Shown here: one piece after another, positions 1 through 7,763 of the stretch
Layout of the letters: every line of letters starts with the position of its first letter
Numbering within the stretch: the first letter of the stretch is position 1
Source of the DNA: Chloroflexota bacterium
GTDB taxonomy: Bacteria; Chloroflexota; Limnocylindria; QHBO01
Length of the DNA: 16,399 bases
NCBI GenBank assembly: GCA_005882055.1
Contig: VBGQ01000131.1
Location: forward strand, 1-16,399
Direction of reading: 5' to 3'
The notes under the pieces: model-generated
What the model was told of the DNA's origin: nothing
Database searches by the model: none
What the model saw: the letters and a program-made list of their open reading frames with translations, nothing else
Position numbers and translations under genes: made by a program

Positions 1-1114
1 GGCTGTGGCCGATGATCACCCCGATCGCCGTGTCGCCCCATTCCGCCTTGGGCCGACCGTCCGCCAGCACCACCCCATCGGCGGCCGCGTAGATCTTGCC
101 GCCGCAGACGGGGTGGTAGTAGGCGATATCGATGCCGGCGTGGAATGACTCGTAGATGGTCGGCCCGAACTCCTGGGTGACCACGAAGTCACCGATGAGC
201 GGCCAGGCGAAGCGGCCCTGGTAGGCGAGGTCGAGCTTCCGGGCCTGTTCCTTGAGCCGCGCGACAAGCTCCGCCTGGCCCGCGAGCGCTTCCTCCTGGG
301 CGGCGATTTCGCGGCGATAGGCATCCGCGTTGCGGGCTGCGGCAGCGAGCTGCGACTGCTGCTCCGCCTGGAGCTTGCGGAGCTTGATCTGCTTCTCCGC
401 CAGTGCCGCCCGCGCTGCGTCGAGCTGGGCCTGTTGCACGCTGAGCTCGCCGGCGCGTGCCTCGGCCTCCTGCGCAAGCGCGGTGAAGATGGCTCGACCG
501 TCGCGCAGCGTCGCCTGTCGCACGTCGAGCTGCTCGCGAGCATTCCGGATCTCGTCGGCGAGCGCTCGGTCGGCATCGCTCAGGGCCAGGATGTCGCCCA
601 GCTCGCCGGCAGCCTGGGCGAAGGACTGCGATGAGAGGATCACTTCGAGGATCGAGACCTGGCTCTGGGCGTAGGCGTGCCGCAGATGATCCTCGAACAG
701 CGCCTCACGCCCGGCGAGCGCCGTGCGGTTCTGGTCGATCTGGGTGGCGACCGTCGTCAGGTCGCGAGAGAGCGTGGTCAGCTGCAATCGATCCGCCGCC
801 AGCTCGGCCTTGGACCGCGCGAACTGATCGCTCAGGATCCGGAGCTGGGCCTCGGCATCGGTGATCGCGACCCCGACGGCGTCGAGGTCGCCGCGCAGCT
901 GCTGGAGGCTGGCGCTCAGGTTGGCTTGATCGTCGAGCAGCGAGGCGAGCTGCTGCCGCTGGCGCTCGAGCTCCGCCTGCATCTGGCGCTGCTGCGCGAT
1001 CGCCCCATTGACGTCGGGATCGCCTGCCTGCGCGGGAACAGCGCTGCGCGGAAGCAGCACCGCGGCGAGCAGGAGCGCCAGCGCCGGGACCATGCGACGC
1101 CGAACGGTCGACAT
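1..1114 (-). CDS. EnvC-like murein hydrolase activator / M23 peptidase, partial (C-terminus outside window)
   Basis: The frame is open from an ATG at 1114 to the left edge (371 codons, no stop). The start is well supported by AAGGAGG about 4 bases upstream. Residues 1-30 form a signal peptide (basic MSTVRRR, hydrophobic core, AQA cleavage site). Residues about 37-290 are rich in Q, L, A, E and R and read as long coiled coils with no enzyme motif. From about residue 300 the peptidase M23 (LytM) fold begins with FAWPLIGDFVVTQEFG, followed by the zinc-binding HAGID (H325, D329) and AAADGVV. The second metal-binding half (HxH) lies beyond the edge, so activity cannot be judged. Coiled coil plus M23 is the architecture of EnvC and related exported proteins that cleave peptidoglycan or activate amidases at division. 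It should act outside the cytoplasmic membrane. Its transcript would leave the window to the left. Confidence 0.88.
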   Translation of the reverse strand, partial: MSTVRRRMVPALALLLAAVLLPRSAVPAQAGDPDVNGAIAQQRQMQAELERQRQQLASLLDDQANLSASLQQLRGDLDAVGVAITDAEAQLRILSDQFARSKAELAADRLQLTTLSRDLTTVATQIDQNRTALAGREALFEDHLRHAYAQSQVSILEVILSSQSFAQAAGELGDILALSDADRALADEIRNAREQLDVRQATLRDGRAIFTALAQEAEARAGELSVQQAQLDAARAALAEKQIKLRKLQAEQQSQLAAAARNADAYRREIAAQEEALAGQAELVARLKEQARKLDLAYQGRFAWPLIGDFVVTQEFGPTIYESFHAGIDIAYYHPVCGGKIYAAADGVVLADGRPKAEWGDTAIGVIIGHS

Positions 1115-1257
1115 GCGCCTCCTTGGGTTTCCGACCGGTGTGCGGCGACTGTCCGGGCACCGTGGGCAGGGAGCGGAGTCTCGACGAGCCGCTCGGGCAC
1201 GCGGCGGAGCCGACAGCATACAACCCCACTTCAAGCCCCCAGACCGCACCAGCCGGG

Positions 1258-1908
1258 TCAGCCAGGGATGGCGGAGAGCGGTCCCAGCAGCGTGGGATCC
1301 CAGACGAGCGCCAGCACCAGGCCGGCGACCAGGAACGGACCAAACGGAATGTAGCTGCGCATGCCGGCGCGCCGCGTGACGAGCAGAGCGATCCCCACCG
1401 CCGCGGACAGCAGGGCGCCCAGGAAGATCGCGGTGAAGATCGTGGGCCAGCCGAGCAAGAGACCGATGGGCACGATCAGGTACAGGTCACCGAGGGCGAT
1501 GCCGCCGCGAACCAACAGCCCGGTCACGCCTAGGAAGCCGAGCGCCACCACAGCACCGATCCCCGCGTCGAGAGGCTTGACCGCCGGGTTGAAGGGCGCG
1601 AAGAGCAGCGACGCGACGATCAGCGGGTCGAGGAGGATGTGTGGCAGGCGGCGCTGCTCGAGGTCCGTGGCGGAGAGGAAGACCATCCCGGCCAGGAAGG
1701 CCAGGTAGACCAGGGTGGCCCACAGCGGCAGCGCCGATCTCCACGCGACCGCCGCGGCGGACAGTCCAGCCCCCAGCGCCAGTCCCGCGGTGCGCACTCC
1801 TGGTGGCCGCCTGCGGGCCTCGTCGGGGGGCCAGACCGAAGCGACGCGCTCGGCGATCCCGCCGATCACCGCAAAGGCGGCCGCGGCGGCGATGACCAGG
1901 GGCGTCAC
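1258..1908 (-). CDS. Prepilin peptidase, A24 family, single-domain
   Basis: This is a 216-aa polytopic membrane protein. It carries both aspartates of the A24 aspartic peptidases: D82 in the ATDLEQRRLPH motif and D141 in the GIALGDLYL motif, the latter a variant of the usual GxGDxK with Tyr for Lys. The family tail IPFGPFLVAG is at 187-196. Such enzymes cleave the leader of type IV pilins and pseudopilins at the inner face of the membrane. The N-terminal cysteine-rich methyltransferase domain of bifunctional PilD is absent, so this is the peptidase domain alone. The start is GTG with no Shine-Dalgarno sequence. A TAGGAT box lies 6 bases upstream, which suggests a leaderless transcript. No pilin or secretion genes are adjacent, so its substrate is unknown. 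Confidence 0.85.
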   Translation of the reverse strand: MTPLVIAAAAAFAVIGGIAERVASVWPPDEARRRPPGVRTAGLALGAGLSAAAVAWRSALPLWATLVYLAFLAGMVFLSATDLEQRRLPHILLDPLIVASLLFAPFNPAVKPLDAGIGAVVALGFLGVTGLLVRGGIALGDLYLIVPIGLLLGWPTIFTAIFLGALLSAAVGIALLVTRRAGMRSYIPFGPFLVAGLVLALVWDPTLLGPLSAIPG

Positions 1909-1914
1909 GGCGGC

Positions 1915-1920
1915 ATCCTA
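1915..1920 (-). promoter_or_regulatory. Candidate -10 box (TAGGAT) for prepilin peptidase, leaderless arrangement
   Basis: On the minus strand TAGGAT is followed by six bases and then the GTG start at 1908. That spacing puts the expected transcription start on the start codon. No clear -35 element is visible. The same layout is seen before the genes starting at 12336 and 14519. Confidence 0.4.
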
Positions 1921-1993
1921 GCCGCTGGCACGCGGCGTGCGTCTCAGGACGGGGTGAGACCCGGCAGCCGCCGGGTGTATGGGAGGAACGGTC

Positions 1994-2209
1994 ATGGACA
2001 AGGACCGAGTCGCTGGTCCCGTCAAGGAAGGGGCCGGCAAGGTCGAGGAAGCGTGGGGGCACGCCACCAACGATCCAGAGACCGAAGCCAAGGGCGAGAG
2101 CCGACAGGCCGAGGGGAAGCTCCAGGAAGGCTGGGGCCGGACCAAGGACGCCGTGCGCGACGTTGCCCACGACGTGACCCACGACGACGAGGGCGCGGAC
2201 GAGGACTGA
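1994..2209 (+). CDS. CsbD-like stress protein
   Basis: This small, highly charged, glycine-rich protein of 71 aa begins MDKDRVAGPVKEGAGKVEEAWG and contains the CsbD-type repeat pattern: G-x-x-K-E-x-x-G-K-x-E followed by a second copy, AEGKLQEGWGRTKD. An in-frame ATG at 1979 exists. GGAGG at 1982-1986, seven bases before 1994, makes 1994 the better start. CsbD proteins are general-stress-induced in Bacillus and many other bacteria; their molecular role is not established. The C-terminus is acidic (DDEGADED). The gene stands alone on the plus strand, converges with pepA, and is followed by a strong hairpin. Confidence 0.85.
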   Translation: MDKDRVAGPVKEGAGKVEEAWGHATNDPETEAKGESRQAEGKLQEGWGRTKDAVRDVAHDVTHDDEGADED

Positions 2210-2224
2210 TCGCCGCGCGATCTC

Positions 2225-2249
2225 GCCCCGCCGGCGTGCCCGGCGGGGC
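2225..2249. terminator. GC-rich hairpin between convergent genes
   Basis: A perfect 10-bp stem (2225-2234 pairs with 2240-2249, GCCCCGCCGG with CCGGCGGGGC) encloses a 5-base loop. It sits between the stop of the CsbD-like gene (2209) and the stop of pepA (2261). There is no strong T-tract on either side, so it could be a bidirectional terminator or simply an mRNA 3' stabiliser. Confidence 0.6.
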
Positions 2250-2260
2250 CGTTCGACCCT

Positions 2261-3736
2261 CTATGCGCCGGCCACGTAGTCGAGCGCGAGGCGCGTGAGC
2301 GTCGTGACGCCGGTGCCCAGCGCGCCCTTGGGGTTCGTCGACTTGTCGCTGAGCAGGTACGCCGTGCCGGCGATGTCCATGTGCACCCAGGGCACGGTCA
2401 CGAAGTCATGGATGAAGACCGCGCTCTTGATGAACGAGCCCTCACGCGTTCCTGAGTTGACGATGTCCGCGTAGGCCGAGTCGAGGGAGGGTCGATATTC
2501 GGTGGCCAGCGGCATCTCCCAGAGCCACTCACCGGTTTCGTCGCCCGCTGCCTGGACTGACGTTCCCCATTCGCGGGGCTTTGCGAAGTAAGGGCTGATC
2601 AGGTCTCCGAACGCCACGCTGGCCGATCCCGTGAGCGTCGCGATGTCGACCAGGTGCGTCGCTCCTTCCCGCTCCGCCCAGTGCAGCGCGTCGATCAGGA
2701 TCAGGCGACCCTCGGCATCGGTATTGATGACCTCGACCGTCTTGCCATTCATCGCCTTGACCACGTCGCCGGGGCGCTGGGCGTTCCCTCCGGGCATGTT
2801 CTCGACCATCGGTGCGACCGCCATCAGCGGCGTCTCAGGCGCCAGTCGCGCGACCGTTCGTGCGGCGGCGATCACCGCTGCGGCACCGGACTTGTCGTGC
2901 TTCATCTCCTCCATGCGTTCCGGCGGCTTGAGGCTGACTCCGCCGGAGTCGAAGCAGACGCCCTTTCCGACGATGGCGAGCCGCCGGTCCGGGTGCTTGT
3001 CCCAGCCCGGGAGCTTGACCGCGATCAGGCGTGGCTCGTGCGTGGCGCCCTGCCCCACGCCGAGCAGCGCGTTCATGCCCAGCGCGGCCATCTCCGGAGG
3101 GCCCAGCACCTCGACCGTGCAGCCATCTGCCTCCAGCTCACGAGCAACGTCCGCCATCCGCTCGGGGAAGAGGTCGTTGGAGGCGCGATTGGCCAGGGTG
3201 CGACCGAACTCCACGCCATCGGCGACCAGGACGGCGCGATCGATGACCTCCTGGCTCGGCCCGCCCACCAGGACCAATTCCTCGACCGATCGCTTCATGG
3301 CTTCGGTATCCCGGACGCGTCCGTAGATGCCGGTGGGTCGGTACGTGCCCTGCTGGGCGCCGACGATCGCGGCCGCAAATGCGTCCTCGTCCTCGCCGTC
3401 GCGGAGCCAAAGGGCCAGCGTCGTCGCGCCCCGTCCCTGGAGGCGGCGAACCGCGGTGGAGGCCATGCGACGCGCTCGCCACGCACCGCGGCCACGCCGC
3501 ACGCCGTTCACCAGCAGCACTTTCCGACAGGGCAGCGATCCGCCGTCGACCAGCGCGGTGTAGTGCTCAAGGATGTTGAACTCGCCCCAGTCCATGGCGT
3601 CGCTGATCACTCCCCCCGAGGCCGCATCGAGCTCGGCCAGATCGGCGGCAAACTCCTGGTCCTCGCGGTAGATCGGCACGGCCAGCACGTCGGCTTGGAC
3701 GGCGGTGGGACTCAGGGAAGCGGCGCGCACGCGCAT
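2261..3736 (-). CDS. pepA: Leucyl aminopeptidase (peptidase family M17)
   Basis: This is a 491-aa protein with the N-terminal macro-like domain and C-terminal catalytic domain of PepA/leucine aminopeptidase. All key residues are seen: K258 and D263 in GKGVCFDSGG, K270 in SLKP, D281 in MKHDKSGAA, and the family signature NTDAEGRL with D340, E342 and R344. These bind two divalent metals and remove N-terminal amino acids from peptides in the cytosol, in protein turnover. Length is normal (about 500). Three ATGs lie near the N-terminus, at 3784, 3745 and 3736. GAGGAGG ends directly against the 3745 ATG but lies nine bases from 3736, so 3736 is chosen. A TATACT box at 3811-3816 in the end of the upstream gene may serve as its own -10. 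Confidence 0.95.
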   Translation of the reverse strand: MRVRAASLSPTAVQADVLAVPIYREDQEFAADLAELDAASGGVISDAMDWGEFNILEHYTALVDGGSLPCRKVLLVNGVRRGRGAWRARRMASTAVRRLQGRGATTLALWLRDGEDEDAFAAAIVGAQQGTYRPTGIYGRVRDTEAMKRSVEELVLVGGPSQEVIDRAVLVADGVEFGRTLANRASNDLFPERMADVARELEADGCTVEVLGPPEMAALGMNALLGVGQGATHEPRLIAVKLPGWDKHPDRRLAIVGKGVCFDSGGVSLKPPERMEEMKHDKSGAAAVIAAARTVARLAPETPLMAVAPMVENMPGGNAQRPGDVVKAMNGKTVEVINTDAEGRLILIDALHWAEREGATHLVDIATLTGSASVAFGDLISPYFAKPREWGTSVQAAGDETGEWLWEMPLATEYRPSLDSAYADIVNSGTREGSFIKSAVFIHDFVTVPWVHMDIAGTAYLLSDKSTNPKGALGTGVTTLTRLALDYVAGA

Positions 3737-3803
3737 GCGAAGCATCCTCCTCGTCTGGTGGCGATCCCCCTGTGCCGGGCGCATGGATGGCGTCCCGTCA
3801 CGG

Positions 3804-4421
3804 TCAAACGAGTATAGACCGCACCTCGCCGAGGGCGTCCTGGACCGCCCGCAGGGCCAGCGCAGCTGCCGCGAGCGGGGTGTCGCTCACGGCCGACCCT
3901 CCCTCCGCGATCGCAACAGCGAGTGCCACGTCCGCCTGGTGCGCGCTTGTCGCAGCGGACCGATACCTCGCTTCCGCTGCACGGGCACCCGCCACGTCGT
4001 GGTCGCGAAGGGCTATCGCCAGCGACCGCAGCGCTGCCAACAGGTCCCCGGTTGCCTTCGTCCAGAACGGCAGCGTCAGCAGGTTGCCGGGCCAGGCGCG
4101 CACCGTGGCGCGGCTCATCTCCGCCGCAGAGATCGCCGTCAGTGCCCGGTCGGGGTCGCGGGCGTCGACTGCCGCGAACGCGTTCTGGAGGCTGTCGAGC
4201 GTGGCCGCGGTAGCACGGCGCATCAACCAGAAGCCATCCGCGGCGTCTGCGCTGGTCGCCAGCTGGGCGCCGATCCCCGCCAGCTGGCCCGGCTCCAGCG
4301 CGAGCCGGGAAGGCGCGGGCCGCCCGAGCACCGCCAGCTCGGATGCGAGGCGACGCAAGGTCGCCTCCAGGTCCCCAACCCGTGCATCCGCTTGGCCAAT
4401 GGCCTCTGCCGCAGCGGTCAC
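3804..4421 (-). CDS. Hypothetical alanine-rich helical protein
   Basis: I do not recognise this 205-aa product. It is very rich in Ala, Leu, Arg and Asp, has no signal peptide or membrane segment of its own, and looks almost entirely alpha-helical with heptad-like stretches (for example VGDLEATLRRLASELAVL near residues 15-32). A more distinctive middle part contains AWPGNLLTLPFWTKATGD. The start is GTG, overlapping the stop of the 60-aa upstream frame as GTGA at 4418-4421. No good Shine-Dalgarno precedes it, so translation would depend on coupling. Alternatively, this is the body of one membrane-anchored protein split from its anchor by a one-base frameshift, because the helical, Ala-rich composition runs smoothly across the junction. 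Confidence 0.55.
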   Translation of the reverse strand: MTAAAEAIGQADARVGDLEATLRRLASELAVLGRPAPSRLALEPGQLAGIGAQLATSADAADGFWLMRRATAATLDSLQNAFAAVDARDPDRALTAISAAEMSRATVRAWPGNLLTLPFWTKATGDLLAALRSLAIALRDHDVAGARAAEARYRSAATSAHQADVALAVAIAEGGSAVSDTPLAAAALALRAVQDALGEVRSILV

Positions 4422-4600
4422 TGGGCCACCGCCAGGTCTCGGTCGGAGGCGACCGCCGCGCGCAGGGCCGCCGCGGCGGCAGGGTCGGCGACGAAGGGAT
4501 CCGGAGACCGGGCGGCCAGGACGGCGCCCAGCACCAGCACGGCGGCAATCCCCAGCGCCAGCGGAGCCGTGACGCGAAATCTGCGTCCTATGATGCCCAC
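4418..4600 (-). CDS. Hypothetical small membrane-anchor protein (or N-terminus of the downstream frame)
   Basis: The product is 60 aa: a basic start (MGIIGRRFR), one transmembrane segment at about residues 10-30 (rich in L, A, V, I and G), then a short Ala-rich tail ending RDLAVAQ. The GTG start at 4600 is supported by AGAGGA at 4608-4613, seven bases upstream. It overlaps the next frame by four bases (GTGA). The tail looks like the beginning of the helical domain that continues in the next frame. A single anchored protein disrupted by an indel is therefore as plausible as a coupled two-gene pair. It is divergent from the adenosine deaminase gene, with starts only bases apart. No known family is recognised. 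Confidence 0.5.
   Translation of the reverse strand: MGIIGRRFRVTAPLALGIAAVLVLGAVLAARSPDPFVADPAAAAALRAAVASDRDLAVAQ
4589..4594 (+). promoter_or_regulatory. Candidate -10 box (TATGAT) for the adenosine deaminase gene
   Basis: TATGAT (five of six consensus bases) is followed by eight bases and then the ATG at 4603. This would give a leaderless or nearly leaderless mRNA. It lies inside the first codons of the divergent 60-aa gene, so the two promoters and starts are interleaved. No convincing -35 is seen. Confidence 0.35.
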
Positions 4601-4602
4601 AG

Positions 4603-5691
4603 ATGGTTCCTCTGCCGTCCCAACGTCCCGCCGGCGAGGAAATGGGCGAACTCCAGGAGGCGCTGTGGCGTCTCCCGAAAGCCGAGCTTCACCAGCACCT
4701 CGACGGCGCGCTGCGGCCCGAGACCGCGGTGGAGCTCGCCGCGGCCATCGGCCTCAACCTGGGCCTCGATGAGGCCAGGCTGCGCATGATCGCTCCGGCG
4801 CGGTGCGCGACCCAGTCCGAGCTGCTCTCCTATTTCGACCTGCCGATTGCCCTGCTGCAGACCGATTCGGCGCTGCGGCGGGCGGCCGTGGAGCTCGTCG
4901 TGACGCTCGCCGAGGAGCGGGTGCGCTACGCGGAGATCCGTTGGGCGCCGCGCCTCCACCTCGAGCGCGGGCTCGGCATGGGTGCGGTCATCGAGGCCGT
5001 TGCCCAGGGGATCGAAGACGCCATGGATCGGCTCGGCTCGAGCGCGCCGGCGGTCAGCTTGATCATCACCGCCATGCGCTCGCACCCACCGGCTGCCAAC
5101 GTGCTGCTGGCGCGCGAGGCGGCCGCCTTCGGCGAGCCGGTGGTGGGCTTCGACCTGGCGGGCCCCGAAGCGGAATGGCCCGCGCCGCCACACGCCGCTG
5201 CCTTCCTGGCCGCCGCGGAGGGCGGGCTCAAGCTGACGGCTCATGCGGGAGAGGTGGCCGGCGTGGAGCACATCCGCGAGGCGCTCGACCTGGGTGCCAC
5301 CCGGATCGCACACGGGGTCACCGCCGCCGAGGACCACGACCTGGTGGAGGAGCTCATCCGACGCGAAGTGACCCTTGACCTGTGCCCCACCAGCAACGTC
5401 CAGGCCGGCATCGTCGCCGATCTGGCGGACCATCCGCTAGCGCGCCTGCATCGGTCTGGGGTCAGCGTCACCTGCTCGACCGATGACCGAGTGGTCTCGA
5501 ACACCAACCTCACCGATGAGCTGGCCCGCACCGCAACGGCCCTCGGGCTCACGCGCCAGGAGCTGGTGTCGATCGCGCTGAACGCCTTCCGCCGGGGCTT
5601 TGGGCCGCCAATGGTGCTCGAGCGCCTGGTGAGCGAGGCAGAGCCGGAGTGGAGCGCCTGGGCCAACGAGGCGACCGACCAGCTCAGCTGA
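4603..5691 (+). CDS. add: Adenosine deaminase
   Basis: The 362-aa protein has the complete adenosine deaminase motif set. HxH is at H30 and H32 in AELHQHLDG, HAGE at H214 and E217, H237 lies in IAHGV, SNVQ follows CPT, and the paired aspartates D294 and D295 lie in CSTDDRV. These bind zinc and activate water to convert adenosine (or deoxyadenosine) to inosine and ammonia in the cytosol. The C-terminal helical part, with LTRQELVSIALNAFRRGF, is intact. Start choice is uncertain. ATG 4603 has a TATGAT box eight bases upstream but no SD. ATG 4642 (13 residues shorter) has AGGA only one base away, yet starts closer to the usual family N-terminus. Its position beside a nucleoside-type ABC transporter supports a role in purine salvage. 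It overlaps the convergent HAD gene by eight bases. Confidence 0.9.
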   Translation: MVPLPSQRPAGEEMGELQEALWRLPKAELHQHLDGALRPETAVELAAAIGLNLGLDEARLRMIAPARCATQSELLSYFDLPIALLQTDSALRRAAVELVVTLAEERVRYAEIRWAPRLHLERGLGMGAVIEAVAQGIEDAMDRLGSSAPAVSLIITAMRSHPPAANVLLAREAAAFGEPVVGFDLAGPEAEWPAPPHAAAFLAAAEGGLKLTAHAGEVAGVEHIREALDLGATRIAHGVTAAEDHDLVEELIRREVTLDLCPTSNVQAGIVADLADHPLARLHRSGVSVTCSTDDRVVSNTNLTDELARTATALGLTRQELVSIALNAFRRGFGPPMVLERLVSEAEPEWSAWANEATDQLS

Positions 5692-6541
5692 GCCATTCGT
5701 CGAAGAGCCGTCCCAGCTCCGCGTGACCCGCGACCACGACGTCAGGCTGGCGGTCACCAGCCAGGCCGTCGGCCGTCGCCGCGTCGGCGACGCCGGTCAG
5801 GATCAGGACCGAGAAGATGCCGGACCGATGGGCGGCCAGGATGTCCGCGTCCGGGTTGTCGCCGATCACGACCGCCGCCGCAGGCTCCACGCCCGCATCC
5901 TCCAGGATCTCCGCGAACATGTTCGGCTCGGGCTTGCCGACCACGATGGGGTCGACGCCTCCGGACGCGGCGCGAATCGCGGCAACCAGCGATCCAGCGC
6001 CTGGGAGGAAGCCGCGTGGCGTCGGGTAGCGCAGGTCGGCATTGGTGGCGATGAAGGCAGCCCCGTCCCGGACAGCGGTCGCTGCCACCGCCACCCGAAG
6101 GTAGTCATAGGCCTGGTCGAGGCCCACGACCACGGCATCCACCCGATCCGTCAACGGCTCCCCCTGGTACCCCGGGTGGGTGACGTCGGCAACCGGGATG
6201 ACCTCCAGTCCCGCAGCCTGCAGCTCGGCGATCATGGCCGGCGAGCCGACGCCCATCACGCGTCGCGCCTCGGGGAGATGGTGCCGCAGGTACCCGACGG
6301 TCGCCGACGTGGAGGTCACGATCTCGGCGACCGAGGACGGAATACCCATGGCTCCGAGCCGCTCGACGTAGGCCTCGCGCGAGGCCATCGAGTTGTTCGT
6401 CGCATACCGGACGCGCACCCTGCGCTGGTGCAGCGAGTTGATCAGCTGCGCTGCGCCCGGCACCGGATCGAGTCCCCGGTACACGACGCCGTCGAGGTCG
6501 AAGATGACCACGCGGGGTCGTCTGGGGGGACGTCGAGACAT
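5684..6541 (-). CDS. HAD superfamily IIA hydrolase (NagD / 4-nitrophenylphosphatase-like)
   Basis: This 285-aa protein shows all HAD motifs. Motif I is FDLDGVVYRG (nucleophile D15, acid/base D17), motif II is ATNNS (T48), motif III Lys is K203 in VGKPEP, and motif IV is GDNPDAD (D228, D233). The C2-type cap between motifs II and III, with TSTSAT, GVGSPAM and ATNADLRYPTP, is that of subfamily IIA (NagD, phosphoglycolate phosphatase, PNPase). It is a soluble phosphatase; the family acts on nucleotides, sugar phosphates or phosphoglycolate, and the substrate here cannot be read. The ATG start at 6541 has a weak AAGAGA ten bases upstream. It is divergent from the transporter operon and converges with the adenosine deaminase, with an eight-base overlap of the ends. 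This placement suggests, but does not prove, nucleotide dephosphorylation. Confidence 0.9.
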   Translation of the reverse strand: MSRRPPRRPRVVIFDLDGVVYRGLDPVPGAAQLINSLHQRRVRVRYATNNSMASREAYVERLGAMGIPSSVAEIVTSTSATVGYLRHHLPEARRVMGVGSPAMIAELQAAGLEVIPVADVTHPGYQGEPLTDRVDAVVVGLDQAYDYLRVAVAATAVRDGAAFIATNADLRYPTPRGFLPGAGSLVAAIRAASGGVDPIVVGKPEPNMFAEILEDAGVEPAAAVVIGDNPDADILAAHRSGIFSVLILTGVADAATADGLAGDRQPDVVVAGHAELGRLFDEWLS

Positions 6542-6555
6542 AACAGCGAAATCTC

Positions 6556-6584
6556 TTGAGGCGCGTTCGGGCGGGCAGTATGAT
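6556..6584 (+). promoter_or_regulatory. Sigma-70-like promoter of the nucleoside transporter operon
   Basis: TTGAGG (6556-6561, four of six) and TATGAT (6579-6584, five of six) are separated by 17 bases. This is the best promoter in the window. The expected start near 6591 gives a leader of about 105 bases before the lipoprotein ATG at 6696. The leader can form a small stem (6634-6638 with 6650-6654), but I do not recognise a riboswitch class. Confidence 0.6.
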
Positions 6585-6695
6585 GCCGCAGATTCGCCTC
6601 GGCCCGTCCCCTCAGCGGTCGATGCGCGCTTTGCGCCGTGTCAGGCATGCGGCGTCCGTGGATTTCGTTCACACACCGAGGGTGAAGGAGAGTTC

Positions 6696-7732
6696 ATGCG
6701 GAAGCATCGGTATGCCCTTGGCGCCACAGCAGCCTCGCTGGCCATCGTGCTCCTGGCGGCCTGCCAGTCGAACACCGGCGGCGGGAACAGCGCCAGCGGC
6801 GGTCCCACGAGCACCCTGAAGATCGGTGTGGTGACCGACGTCGGGACGCTCGACGACCACAACTTCAACCAGTACTCGTGGGAAGGCGCGAAGGCGGGTG
6901 CCCAGGCGGTTGGAGCCCCGGCGCCGCAGAGCGTGGTCACCACCCAGTCAGCGGACTACGCCAAGAACATCAACTCATTCGTCGCCAAGAACTACAACAT
7001 CATCGTGACGATCGGCTTCGCCATTGGCGGCGACACCACCAAGGCCGCCAAGGCCAATCCGAACATCAAGTTCATCGGAGTCGACCAGGGCATCTGCGTG
7101 GATGAGCAGGGAAACCCGGATAGCACGTTCGCCTGCAAGGGCGACGCCGCCAAGCTGCTCCCCAACTACCAGGGCCTCGTCTTCAAGGCGCAGCAGCCGG
7201 GCTACCTCGCCGGCGTTGTCGCCGCCAGCATCAGCACGAGCGGGCACCGGCACCGGATGCCAAGGCCTTCAACGACCCGGCCGGCGGCAAGGCCGCCGCG
7301 GATCAGCTGCTGAGCCAGAACCCCGACATCGACGTCCTCTTCCAGGTCGCCGGCAAGACGGGGAACGGCGTGCTGCAGTCCGCGTGTGACCACAACATCC
7401 ACGCCATCGGCGTCGACGTCGACCAGTTCGTCTCCACGCCCGACACGGCCAAGTGCACCGTGGTGAGCGCGGAGAAGAAGCTCACCAAGGCCGTCTCAGA
7501 TGCGATTCAGCGCATCAACAGCAAGACCGACAAGGGCGGCACCATTCCGCTGGACATCACCACCGACTCGGTAGGCCTCTCCCCCTTCCACGACAGCCAG
7601 AGCATGATCACGCCGGACATCCAGGCGAAGATCGATGCGGCCATCAAGGGCCTCAAGGACGGGACCATCAAGGCCTGCGTCGAGACGCCCTTCGGATCCT
7701 GCGACAACAAGAACGGTCAGCCGCCGGCGTGA
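6696..7732 (+). pseudogene. BMP-family nucleoside-binding lipoprotein, disrupted by frameshift and internal deletion
   Basis: The ATG at 6696 is preceded by GAAGGAG five bases upstream. The product starts with a lipoprotein signal peptide ending LLAAC (lipobox Cys at residue 23), followed by a Gly/Ser linker and the BMP/PnrA fold: LKIGVVTDVGTLDDHNFNQ, a WEGAKAG segment, NIIVTIGFAIG, FIGVDQ and GYLAGVVAASIS. At about 7244 the frame is lost and would run to a stop at 7311-7313. The C-terminal half is in another frame from about 7250: PDAKAFNDPAGGKAAADQ, LFQVAGKTGNGV, AIGVDVDQF, ending at 7732. Besides the shift, roughly 35-45 residues expected between these halves (the usual IGAIGG strand and following helix) are absent. 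The family binds nucleosides outside the membrane for a BMP-type ABC importer. An assembly or sequencing error is as likely as a true lesion, because the rest of the operon looks intact. Confidence 0.85.
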
Positions 7733-7763
7733 GCCGAGGCTAGATCGCCGAATCGACTGCTGA

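Noticed and set aside
330..1379. Long plus-strand open frames over the first gene.
   Set aside because: They mirror the minus-strand EnvC-like gene, have arginine/serine-rich compositions typical of GC-rich antisense frames, and contain no recognisable motif.
6591..6695. Possible purine riboswitch before the nucleoside transporter.
   Set aside because: The conserved loop sequences and three-way junction of purine riboswitches are not visible; only short generic stems are present.
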